Part shown: positions 1-6,318 of the stretch, piece after piece
Layout: each line of letters opens with the position of its first letter
Position numbering within the stretch: the first letter of the stretch is position 1
NCBI GenBank assembly: GCA_022701965.1
Contig: JAKONL010000123.1
Location: 1-6,318, forward strand
Direction of reading: 5' to 3'
Source: Burkholderiaceae bacterium
GTDB taxonomy: Bacteria; Pseudomonadota; Gammaproteobacteria; Burkholderiales; Burkholderiaceae
Length of the DNA: 6,318 nucleotides
Translations under genes and position numbers: made by a program
The notes under the pieces: model-generated
Databases searched by the model: none
What the model was told of the DNA's origin: nothing
What the model saw: only the letters and a program-made list of their open reading frames with translations

Positions 1-2210
1 TGGCCGAGCTCGAGGGCACCGTCGGCCTGCCCCATCCGTCGATCGCGCATCCGCTGCGGCTCTTCGGGGACGCACGCGCGAATTCGCAGGGTCTCGACCT
101 GGCCAACGAACAGACGCTGGGTTCGCTCGCCTCGGCCCTGGCCGAATCCGCCCGCATCGCGTGGACTTCCGAGCCCATGCTGGCCGATACCACGGCCAGG
201 ATTACGGACGGGACGGCGGACGCCGCCGAGTGGAAGCCGGTGCCGAATCCCGCCGACCACTCGGATGTCGTCGGCCGGTGCCGGTGGGCTACCGAGGCCG
301 AGGTCGAGTCCGCCCTGCAATCCGCCGCCGCCTTTGCGCCGGCCTGGGCCGCGACGCCCCGGGCCGAGCGCGCGGCCTGCCTCGAACGCGCGGCCGATGC
401 CATGCAGGCGCGGATGCCCGTGCTGCTCGGCCTGCTGGCCCGCGAAGCCGGCAAGACCTTTTCCAACGGCATCGCCGAAGTCCGCGAAGCCGTCGACTTC
501 CTGCGCTTCTACGCCGCGCAGGCGCGCGCCGACTTCGACAGCGGCACCCATCGCGCGCTCGGCCCGGTGGTCTGCATCAGCCCGTGGAACTTTCCGCTGG
601 CGATCTTCGTCGGGCAGATCGCCGCGGCGCTCGCGGCCGGCAACACGGTGCTGGCGAAGCCCGCGGAGCAGACCTCGCTGATCGCCGCGGCAGGTATCGA
701 ACTCCTGCGCGAAGGCGGCGTGCCGCCGGCCGCGCTGCAGCTGGTGCCGGGCCGGGGTTCGGTCGTCGGCGCCCGCATGGTCGCGGACGCGCGCACGCAG
801 GGCGTGATGTTCACCGGCTCGACCGAGGTCGCGCGCCAGCTGCAGCAGACGCTGGCGGGCCGCGTCGGACCGACCGGCGCCCCGGTTCCGCTGATCGCGG
901 AGACCGGCGGACAGAACGCGATGCTGGTGGACTCGTCGGCCCTGCTTGAGCAGGTCGCGGCCGACATCGTCGGATCGGCCTTCGACAGCGCCGGCCAGCG
1001 CTGCTCGGCGTTGCGGGTGCTGTGCGTGCAGGAAGAAGTGGCCGACAGCCTGATCACGATGGTGCGCGGCGCGATGGCCGAGTCGGACGTGGGCAATCCG
1101 GCGCTGCTTCGCACGGATGTCGGACCGGTGATCGACGCTGCCGCCCGCCGTGGCATCGAGGACCACATCGAGGCCATGCGAGCGAAGGGACGCAAGGTCC
1201 ACCGCCTGGGCCGTCACGCGCGCGGAACGATCGACGGCGGCACCTACGTCGTCCCCGCCCTGATCGAGCTGGAGAGCATTGCCGAGCTCGAGAAGGAGAT
1301 CTTCGGCCCGGTGCTGCACGTGGTCCGGTTCTCCCGCCGCGACCTCATGGCGACGCTCGACCGGATCAACGCCACCGGCTACGGCCTGACGATGGGCCTG
1401 CACACCCGGATCGACGAGACGATCGAGCGCGTCGTCGCCGGCGCGCATGCGGGCAATGTCTACGTCAACCGGAACATGGTGGGGGCGGTGGTCGGCGTGC
1501 AGCCGTTCGGCGGCGAGGGGCTGTCGGGTACCGGCCCGAAGGCGGGGGGGCCGCTCTACATGTACCGCCTGCTCGCTGCTGCGCCGGCGGACGTGCTGGT
1601 ACGGGCGCCGGCCGCCGGGCTGCCCGGATCGCAGGCCGGAGAAGCGGGCGACGGTGCGCCGGCGCCGTTCCGGTCGCTGGTGGCATGGATGAAGACGCAA
1701 GGCGACGTTCGCGCCGCCGAACAATGTCGAAGATTCGCCGACCTCGCCGGAGCGGGCCAGGCCCGCGTGCTGGCCGGGCCGACCGGCGAGCGGAACGTCT
1801 ACTCGCTGCATCCGCGCGAGGCGGTGCTGTGTCTCGCGGACAGCACCGAAGGCCTGCTCCACCAGCTGGCGGCGACGTTGTGCGTGGGCAGCCAGGCCAT
1901 CTGGGAAGCGAGCGCGACTGCCGAGGCACTGCGTGCGTCGCTTCCCGCCGACGTGCAGGCGAAGATCGTGCTCGCGGCGGACTGGACCTCGCCGAGCGCG
2001 GTCTTCGACGTCGTCTTGCACCAGGGCGACGAAGTCGACCTGAAGCGCGTGTCCGTGGCGCTGGCCCGGCGCGACGGTCCGATCGTGAGCCTGCGCCGCT
2101 CCAGCGTCGCGGACGGCGAGATGCCGCTGGAGGCTTTGGTGCTGGAGCGCGCGGTCAGTACCAACACCGCCGCGGCCGGCGGCAACGCCAGCCTGATGAC
2201 CATCGCCTGA
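1..2210 (+). CDS. putA: Bifunctional/trifunctional proline utilization protein PutA, 3' part (P5C dehydrogenase and C-terminal domain)
   Basis: PutA oxidises proline to glutamate: an FAD-dependent proline dehydrogenase half makes P5C, and an NAD-dependent aldehyde dehydrogenase half oxidises the semialdehyde. The frame is open from base 3 with no start (the ATG at 177 is internal), so about 735 C-terminal residues are visible and the proline dehydrogenase half is cut off by the window edge. The linker reads NSQGLDLANEQ, as in PutA. The dehydrogenase shows SPWNFPLAIF (from 579), FTGSTEVA (from 810), the general-base Glu in ETGGQNAM (codon 900-902), the catalytic Cys in AGQRCSALR (codon 1002-1004), EIFGPVLHVV and PFGGEGLSGTGPKAGGP. 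The Glu-Cys spacing of 34 residues equals E. coli E883/C917, and Cys-to-end length (about 401) nearly matches E. coli. The C-terminal domain has GPTGERN and ends in TAAAGGNASLMTIA, the tail typical of long PutA proteins. Whether an N-terminal ribbon-helix-helix repressor domain exists cannot be seen. No frameshift is visible. Confidence 0.97.
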   Translation, partial: AELEGTVGLPHPSIAHPLRLFGDARANSQGLDLANEQTLGSLASALAESARIAWTSEPMLADTTARITDGTADAAEWKPVPNPADHSDVVGRCRWATEAEVESALQSAAAFAPAWAATPRAERAACLERAADAMQARMPVLLGLLAREAGKTFSNGIAEVREAVDFLRFYAAQARADFDSGTHRALGPVVCISPWNFPLAIFVGQIAAALAAGNTVLAKPAEQTSLIAAAGIELLREGGVPPAALQLVPGRGSVVGARMVADARTQGVMFTGSTEVARQLQQTLAGRVGPTGAPVPLIAETGGQNAMLVDSSALLEQVAADIVGSAFDSAGQRCSALRVLCVQEEVADSLITMVRGAMAESDVGNPALLRTDVGPVIDAAARRGIEDHIEAMRAKGRKVHRLGRHARGTIDGGTYVVPALIELESIAELEKEIFGPVLHVVRFSRRDLMATLDRINATGYGLTMGLHTRIDETIERVVAGAHAGNVYVNRNMVGAVVGVQPFGGEGLSGTGPKAGGPLYMYRLLAAAPADVLVRAPAAGLPGSQAGEAGDGAPAPFRSLVAWMKTQGDVRAAEQCRRFADLAGAGQARVLAGPTGERNVYSLHPREAVLCLADSTEGLLHQLAATLCVGSQAIWEASATAEALRASLPADVQAKIVLAADWTSPSAVFDVVLHQGDEVDLKRVSVALARRDGPIVSLRRSSVADGEMPLEALVLERAVSTNTAAAGGNASLMTIA

Positions 2211-2270
2211 CCCGTTCCCGGCGGTCTGCGAACGCCCATGAGACGCAAATGGACAGGGTATCTCCCATCC

Positions 2271-2299
2271 TTGTCAAACAAAAAAACGTGACCTAATGC
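2271..2299 (+). promoter_or_regulatory. Possible sigma70-like promoter in an A/T-rich patch upstream of the small membrane protein
   Basis: The region between putA and the small ORF changes abruptly to A/T-rich sequence around 2271-2320, including an A-tract at about 2276-2286. TTGTCA at 2271-2276 matches the -35 consensus TTGACA at five of six positions. The -10 partner is poor: CCTAAT (2292-2297) has four matches but a short 15-base spacer, while TAATGC (2294-2299) has a 17-base spacer and few matches. The base composition fits a promoter in a high-GC genome, but the boxes are weak. The small gene could instead be read through from putA. Confidence 0.25.
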
Positions 2300-2336
2300 A
2301 CAGACACTACATCAACTGTTCGCAATGACGTGGTAT

Positions 2337-2359
2337 GGGCCCCGTTCGATAGAGGGCCC
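2337..2359 (+). other. GGGCCC inverted repeat in the leader of the small ORF
   Basis: Two copies of GGGCCC (2337-2342 and 2354-2359) are separated by 11 bases. Because the hexamer is its own reverse complement, they can pair as a 6-bp all-GC stem with an 11-base loop. The structure ends 19 bases before the ATG at 2379, just upstream of the presumed ribosome-binding region. No U-tract follows, so it does not look like an intrinsic terminator. It may be a leader hairpin or chance in GC-rich sequence. Confidence 0.3.
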
Positions 2360-2378
2360 GCCCGTAGAGAGTCCGCAA

Positions 2379-2537
2379 ATGTCCAAACTTCTCGTTCTTC
2401 CGGTCGGCATCGCATTGACTTCGGTTCTCGTATGGGGTTTCGGGCTGGCGGCCGTGGCGGTCTGCTTCGCGCTGGCACTTGCTACCCTGCTGTTCTCGAC
2501 CGAAGCCAGCGACAGGGACCGCGAAACCGCAGTCTGA
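2379..2537 (+). CDS. Hypothetical small hydrophobic membrane protein, 52 residues
   Basis: I do not recognise a family. From the ATG at 2379 the product begins MSKLLVLPVG and has a nearly unbroken hydrophobic stretch at about residues 4-38. That is long enough for one long membrane helix or a tight two-helix hairpin turning near the Trp-Gly-Phe-Gly at residues 18-21. A short polar, charged tail (TEASDRDRETAV) follows. I prefer this start to the in-frame ATG at 2325. It has a weak purine-rich GAGAG seven bases upstream, the Lys after the start suits membrane insertion, and the 18 extra residues from 2325 are not protein-like. Third-position GC is clearly high but lower than in putA. The frame lies 168 bases after putA and converges on the efflux operon. 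It could be an unexpressed frame, but hydrophobicity, codon pattern and the downstream hairpin favour a real gene. Confidence 0.55.
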   Translation: MSKLLVLPVGIALTSVLVWGFGLAAVAVCFALALATLLFSTEASDRDRETAV

Positions 2538-2547
2538 ACCCGAGCGA

Positions 2548-2578
2548 AGGATACGGGCAACCGGCAGCCCGTGATCCT
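2548..2578. terminator. Stem-loop between convergent genes, probable bidirectional transcription end
   Basis: AGGATACGGGC (2548-2558) pairs with the complementary arm at 2567-2578, leaving only G2573 bulged. This gives an 11-bp stem with an 8-base loop (AACCGGCA). It fills the 42-base gap between the small ORF stop (2535-2537) and the efflux lipoprotein stop (2580-2582), where a terminator serving both strands would be expected. Neither side has a U-tract, so it is not a canonical intrinsic terminator. It may act with Rho, or protect 3' ends. Confidence 0.5.
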
Positions 2579-2579
2579 G

Positions 2580-4070
2580 TCAGGGCGAGTCGCTGCGCGA
2601 CAGCCGTTCCACCGTGGTGGCGCTCCATCCACCACCCAGAGCCTTGTAGAGCGCGAGACGGTTGGTCTGCTCGACCAGCTGAAGGCTGATGAGCGACTGC
2701 TGCGCCGAATAGAGGGAGCGCTGTGCGTCCAGCACATCGAGATAGCCGGCACCGCCGCTTCTGAACAGCGCGTCCGAGAGTTCATAGGCTCGCGTGGTCG
2801 ATGCGAGCAACGACTGTTGCGCCGCCAGGCGCTCGCCCAGGGTTCGCCGTGCCGCCAGTGCATCGGCCACTTCCCTGAATGCCGTCTGGAGCGTCTTCTC
2901 GTAGTTCGCCAGCTGGATCTGTTCCTGCACCTCGGCCACGCGCAGGTTCGCCCGGTTGGCGCCGCCGTCGAAGATCGGCAGGCTGATCGACGGTGCGAAG
3001 CTCCACGCCGCGCTGCCCTCCTTGAACAACCCCGAAAGACTGCCGCTCGCGGTGCCTCCCGAGCCGGTGAGCGTGATGCGCGGATAGAACGCCGCGCGCG
3101 CGGCGCCGATGCTGGCGTTGTTCGCGCGCAGAAGGTGCTCGGCCGCCAGGACGTCGGGGCGCTGCTGCAGCACGTCCGAGGGGAGGCCCGGCGGCGGTGC
3201 CAGCAGGCGGGCCGCGGGTGCCTGCACCAGCGTCGCCGCGCTCGGCGGCATGAGTTCCGCCGGCGGTGGCGCGCCCGCGAGCAGCGTCAGCGCATTGCGG
3301 CTCTGTTCGACCTGGCTGTCGTAGGCCGCGGCGTCGGCGCGGGCGACATCGACCGTGCTCTGCGCCTGCGCCAGCGCCAGGCCCGACTGCGCGCCGAGTT
3401 CGTAGCTGCGCCGGACCAGGTCGAACGACCTCTCCCGGCTGGCCAGCGTGTCGCGCGCGAGCTGCAGGCGCTGCTGGTCGGTCGCGAGCACGAGCCAGGC
3501 GTTGGCGACCTCGGCGATCAGGCTGATCTGCGTGCTGCGCCGGGCGTCCTCGGTCGCGAAGAAGGTCTCCAGCGCGGCATCGCCCAGATTGCGGATGCGG
3601 CCGAACAGATCGATCTCGTAGCTCGCCAGCCCGACGTTCACGTTGTACTGCGACGCGATGCGCGTCTGTCCGCTCGCCGCCAGGGTGCCCGGCACGCGCG
3701 ACCGGCTGGCCGAGGCGCCGGCGTTGAGCGCCGGGAGCAGGGCCGCCTCGACGATGTCGTAGCGCGCGCGGGCCTGTTCGATGTTGAGCGCCGTGACGCG
3801 CAGGTCGCGGTTGTTCGCCAGCGCGAAGCCGACGACGCCGCGCAGCCGCTCGTCGATGAAGAATTCCTGCCAGCCGAGCGCGAGCGGCGCGACGGCGGGC
3901 TGCGGGGTGGCCGTCATCGCGACGACCACCGGCGACGATGCCCAGGCCTGGGGCACCGGCGCGGGCGGCTGGACGTACCGCGGCGCCAGGTTGACGCAAC
4001 CCGACAGCAGCAGCGTGGACAACCAGAGGCCGGCGGCGCGCGGGCTCGGGCGGCGTGACGCGTGCTTCAT
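2580..4070 (-). CDS. RND efflux system outer-membrane lipoprotein, NodT/OprM family
   Basis: This is the outer-membrane exit duct of a tripartite efflux pump. Family members form trimeric beta-barrels with a long periplasmic alpha-helical tunnel. The product is 496 residues, a normal length. The N-terminus is a lipoprotein signal peptide: basic residues, a hydrophobic LWLSTLLLSG core and lipobox Leu-Ser-Gly-Cys with Cys25 as lipidation site. Val follows at +2, so there is no Asp inner-membrane retention signal. The mature start NLAPRYVQPPAPVPQAW is typical of the family. Two outer-membrane efflux repeats follow, roughly residues 67-267 and 295-490, with YEIDLFGR (151-158), LQQRPDV (301-307), FYPRITLTGS (328-337) and SLPIFDGG (363-370). 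The start at 4070 is set by the signal peptide and a strong Shine-Dalgarno; the frame stays open further upstream, but that stretch is antiparallel shadow within the pump gene. It is translated just after the pump, and its stop lies next to the 2548-2578 hairpin. Specific names such as oprM or opcM cannot be assigned from sequence alone. Confidence 0.95.
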   Translation of the reverse strand: MKHASRRPSPRAAGLWLSTLLLSGCVNLAPRYVQPPAPVPQAWASSPVVVAMTATPQPAVAPLALGWQEFFIDERLRGVVGFALANNRDLRVTALNIEQARARYDIVEAALLPALNAGASASRSRVPGTLAASGQTRIASQYNVNVGLASYEIDLFGRIRNLGDAALETFFATEDARRSTQISLIAEVANAWLVLATDQQRLQLARDTLASRERSFDLVRRSYELGAQSGLALAQAQSTVDVARADAAAYDSQVEQSRNALTLLAGAPPPAELMPPSAATLVQAPAARLLAPPPGLPSDVLQQRPDVLAAEHLLRANNASIGAARAAFYPRITLTGSGGTASGSLSGLFKEGSAAWSFAPSISLPIFDGGANRANLRVAEVQEQIQLANYEKTLQTAFREVADALAARRTLGERLAAQQSLLASTTRAYELSDALFRSGGAGYLDVLDAQRSLYSAQQSLISLQLVEQTNRLALYKALGGGWSATTVERLSRSDSP

Positions 4071-6318
4071 CAGCGGCCTCCCTGCGGCAGCGGGTCCGCG
4101 CGGCCGATCTCCGGGCGCGGCTCGGCAGTACCCGATGTGCGGTCGCCGCGCTTCGCGGCCCGGCGCTCGAAGAAGCCGCGGATCAGCACGAAGAACAGCG
4201 GCACGAAGAAGATGCCGAGCGCCGTGCCGACCACCATGCCGCCGAGCACGGCCGTGCCGATCGACTGGCGTCCGCCCGCACCGGCGCCGGTGCCGATGGC
4301 CAGCGGCAGCACGCCGAAGCCGAAGGCCAGCGAGGTCATCAGGATCGGGCGCAGGCGCAGGCGCACCGCCTGCAGCGTCGCGTCGATCACGCTCTTGCCC
4401 TGTTCCTGGAGCTGCTTGGCGAATTCGACGATCAGGATCGCGTTCTTCGACGACAGTCCCACGGTCGTCAGCAGGCCGACCTGGAAATAGACGTCGTTGC
4501 TCAGGCCGCGCAGGCCGGTGAACAGCAGCGCCCCGACGATGCCCAGCGGCACCACCAGGATCACCGAGAACGGCACCGACCAGCTCTCGTAGAGCGCGGC
4601 CAGGCACAGGAACACGAACAGGATCGAGATCGCGTAGAGCATCGGCGCCTGAGCTCCCGAGAGCCGTTCCTGGTAGGAGGCGCCGGTGAACTCGTAGCCG
4701 ATGCCCTGGGGCATCTGCTTCATCGCGTTCTCGACCGCCGTCATGGCGTCGCCGGAGCTCACCCCCGGCGCGGCGTCGCCGACGAACTCATAGCTCGGGC
4801 TGCCGTTGTAGCGGATGAGCTGCGGCGATCCGTAGCTCCAGCGCGTGCTCGAGAACGCGCTGAACGGCACCATCTGGCCGAGCGTGTTGCGCACGCTCCA
4901 GCGGTCGATGTCGCCCGGCAGCATCCGGAACGGCGTGTCGCCCTGGATGTAGACGCGCTTGACGCGACCGTTGTTGAGGAAGTCGTTGACGTAGGTGCCG
5001 CCCATCGCGGTCGACAGGGTGCTGTCGATGGCACTGGTCTGCAGGCTCTGCGCACCGGCGCGCGCGTCGTCGATGTTGACCGTGAATTCGGGCGTGTCTT
5101 CGAGGTTGTTGCTGCGCACGTTGACCATCTCCGGCCGCTGGCCGAGGAGCTGCAGCGCCTGGTCGCGCGCCTTGAGCAGCGCGTCGTGGCCGAGCGCGTT
5201 CTGGTCCTTGAGGAAGAAATTGAAGCCGGCGTTGGCGCCCAGCCCGCGCACCGCCGGCGGCAGCACCACGAAGATGCGTGCGTCGCGGATCGCCGACAGG
5301 TCCTTGCTGCCGCGCCGCGCCACGGCGGCGGCCGACTGGTCCTTGCCCTTGCGCTCGCTCCAGTCCTTGAGCTTGACGAACGCGCGCGCCGAGCTCTGGT
5401 CGCCGTTCTGGCCGGTGACCAGGTTGATGCTCACCACCTCGGGCTGCTTCATGAAGTAGTCCTGCACCTGCGTGACGATCGGCTGCAGGCGCGCGTTCGA
5501 CGAGCCCGGCGGCAGCGTGACCTGCACCTGCACGAAGCCCTGGTCCTCGTCGGGCAGGAACGAGGTCGGCAGGCGCAGGAACATCACCGCCATCGCCACG
5601 CAGATCGCGGCATAGACCAGCAGGCTGCGCTTGCTGCGCCGCACGATGCCGCCGACGATGCCCTGGTAGCGGTCGGCGGTGGCGTCGAAGCGGCGGTTGA
5701 AGCCGGCGAAGAACCGGTCGACCTTGCCCAGCAGCCCCTTGCGCGGTGTACCGTGCGCGCCGTGCGACCCCTTCTCGACCGGCTTGAGCAGCGTCGCGCA
5801 CAGCGCCGGCGTGAGCGTCAGCGCCACCAGCACCGACAGCACCATCGCCGAGACGATGGTGATCGAGAACTGGCGGTAGATGACGCCGGTCGAGCCGCCG
5901 AAGAAAGCCATCGGGATGAACACCGCTGACAGCACCAGCGCGATGCCCACCAGCGCGGGCGTGATCTCGGCCATCGACTTCTTCGTCGCCTCCTTGGGCG
6001 ACAGGCCTTCCTCGCTCATCACCCGCTCGACGTTCTCCACCACCACGATGGCGTCGTCTACCAGGAGGCCGATGGCCAGCACCATGCCGAACATCGTGAG
6101 CGTGTTGATCGAGTAGGCGAACACCGACAGCACGCCGAAGGTGCCCAGCAGCACCACCGGCACCGCGATCGCGGGGATCAGCGTGGCGCGGAAGTTCTGC
6201 AGGAAGACGTACATCACCAGCACCACCAGCAGCATCGCCTCGACCAGCGCCTTGACCACCTCGTCGATCGAGGCGCTCACGAAGGGCGTGGTGTCGTAGC
6301 TCACGAAGGTCTCGAGCT
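4070..6318 (-). CDS. AcrB/MexB-type RND multidrug efflux transporter (HAE1 family), 5'-truncated by the window edge
   Basis: This inner-membrane proton/drug antiporter is the engine of the tripartite pump. About 748 C-terminal residues are visible, beginning at the position of AcrB residue 321 (YDTTPFV matches AcrB from Y327). TM2-TM12 and the second periplasmic loop are therefore present, while TM1 and most of the first loop lie past 6318. The GTG at 6304 is internal. Proton-relay residues are intact: Asp-Asp of [10 protein letters not shown] (codons 6053-6058; AcrB D407/D408), Lys of GLSSKNAIL (4445-4447; K940), the first Arg of RLRPILM (4355-4357; R971) and the Thr after it (4334-4336; T978). 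Other hallmarks are [73 protein letters not shown] and [17 protein letters not shown]. The loop around 5378-5428 differs from AcrB. A charged cytoplasmic tail ends at a TGA sharing one base with the lipoprotein ATG. The substrate range cannot be read from sequence. Confidence 0.96.
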   Translation of the reverse strand, partial: LETFVSYDTTPFVSASIDEVVKALVEAMLLVVLVMYVFLQNFRATLIPAIAVPVVLLGTFGVLSVFAYSINTLTMFGMVLAIGLLVDDAIVVVENVERVMSEEGLSPKEATKKSMAEITPALVGIALVLSAVFIPMAFFGGSTGVIYRQFSITIVSAMVLSVLVALTLTPALCATLLKPVEKGSHGAHGTPRKGLLGKVDRFFAGFNRRFDATADRYQGIVGGIVRRSKRSLLVYAAICVAMAVMFLRLPTSFLPDEDQGFVQVQVTLPPGSSNARLQPIVTQVQDYFMKQPEVVSINLVTGQNGDQSSARAFVKLKDWSERKGKDQSAAAVARRGSKDLSAIRDARIFVVLPPAVRGLGANAGFNFFLKDQNALGHDALLKARDQALQLLGQRPEMVNVRSNNLEDTPEFTVNIDDARAGAQSLQTSAIDSTLSTAMGGTYVNDFLNNGRVKRVYIQGDTPFRMLPGDIDRWSVRNTLGQMVPFSAFSSTRWSYGSPQLIRYNGSPSYEFVGDAAPGVSSGDAMTAVENAMKQMPQGIGYEFTGASYQERLSGAQAPMLYAISILFVFLCLAALYESWSVPFSVILVVPLGIVGALLFTGLRGLSNDVYFQVGLLTTVGLSSKNAILIVEFAKQLQEQGKSVIDATLQAVRLRLRPILMTSLAFGFGVLPLAIGTGAGAGGRQSIGTAVLGGMVVGTALGIFFVPLFFVLIRGFFERRAAKRGDRTSGTAEPRPEIGRADPLPQGGR
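4077..4083 (-). promoter_or_regulatory. Strong Shine-Dalgarno for the outer-membrane lipoprotein gene
   Basis: The minus strand reads AGGGAGG six bases before the ATG at 4070. It lies inside the last codons of the pump gene. Together with the TGATG stop/start overlap at 4072-4068, it fixes the lipoprotein start and indicates translational coupling between the two genes. Confidence 0.8.

Noticed and set aside
2213..2234. CGTTC/GAACG inverted repeat just after the putA stop
   Set aside because: It has only five base pairs around a 12-base loop and no U-tract, so it is easily explained by chance.
2252..2275. Possible putA terminator: GACAGGG pairing with CCTTGTC around a 10-base loop
   Set aside because: The 7-bp stem includes a G-U pair and is followed by an A-tract, not a U-tract, on the plus strand. 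It is not convincing as an intrinsic terminator.
2272..2277. TTGACA on the minus strand as a -35 box reading into the putA 3' end
   Set aside because: No acceptable -10 box lies at 16-18 bases, and no minus-strand gene follows.
161..2296. Alternative open frames within putA (for example 161-949 and 1022-2296, plus strand)
   Set aside because: They are out-of-frame shadows of putA with Arg-rich products and no conserved motifs.
2472..2483. TGGCAC followed by TTGCT, resembling a sigma54 promoter
   Set aside because: The two elements are adjacent, without the required spacer, and lie inside the small coding frame.
2571..4058. A 495-codon open frame on the plus strand antisense to the outer-membrane lipoprotein gene
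   Set aside because: The product is Arg/Ala-rich with no recognisable domain. The minus strand carries a well-supported family member over the same bases.
4071..4607. Upstream extension of the lipoprotein frame (minus strand open to 4607)
   Set aside because: This part overlaps the pump gene and gives Arg/Ala/Gly-rich sequence. The lipobox signal peptide and strong Shine-Dalgarno place the true start at 4070.
4055..5929. A 624-codon open frame on the plus strand antisense to the RND pump
   Set aside because: It lies opposite a clearly conserved AcrB-type gene. Its product is low-complexity, rich in Arg, Ala, His, Gln and Glu, as expected from antisense frames in GC-rich coding DNA.
1..6318. 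Similar GAGCTCGAG-type words near both window ends, as if flanking repeats
   Set aside because: They are Glu-Leu/Leu-Glu codon runs inside two unrelated genes, and a similar word also occurs near 1284. They are not terminal repeats.

Overview
The window is very GC-rich DNA with strong G/C preference at third codon positions. It holds ordinary proteobacterial chromosomal genes. The proline-catabolism protein and the RND pump both resemble Escherichia coli PutA and AcrB closely along their length. High GC, a long PutA and a NodT-type efflux lipoprotein next to an AcrB-like pump suggest a betaproteobacterium, most likely Burkholderiales. That taxonomic guess is inference; a high-GC gammaproteobacterium is not excluded.

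Layout: (1) Positions 1-2210, plus strand, are the 3' part of putA. They cover the inter-domain linker, the whole delta-1-pyrroline-5-carboxylate dehydrogenase domain and the complete C-terminal domain; the proline dehydrogenase half lies before the window. (2) Positions 2211-2378 are a short non-coding stretch with an unusually A/T-rich patch and a small GGGCCC hairpin. It leads into (3) a 52-codon open frame at 2379-2537, plus strand, for a very hydrophobic small membrane protein that I cannot assign to a family. (4) The 42-base gap at 2538-2579 holds a strong stem-loop between two convergent gene ends. (5) Positions 2580-4070, minus strand, encode a complete NodT/OprM-type outer-membrane efflux lipoprotein. 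(6) Positions 4070-6318, minus strand, hold the C-terminal 70% or so of an AcrB/MexB-type RND transporter whose first third lies beyond the window end. Its stop codon overlaps the lipoprotein start as TGATG.

How the genes work together: the two minus-strand genes are the last two members of a tripartite efflux operon. The pump captures substrates in the inner membrane and periplasm using proton flux, and the lipoprotein forms the outer-membrane exit duct. The periplasmic adaptor (AcrA/MexA type), and any local regulator, would be expected past position 6318. PutA is functionally separate: it oxidises proline to glutamate, and it only meets the efflux operon tail to tail.

I found no mobile element, CRISPR array, RNA gene or recognisable undescribed system. 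The points most worth a second look are the changed switch-loop region of the pump, the unassigned small membrane protein and the hairpin in the convergent gap.
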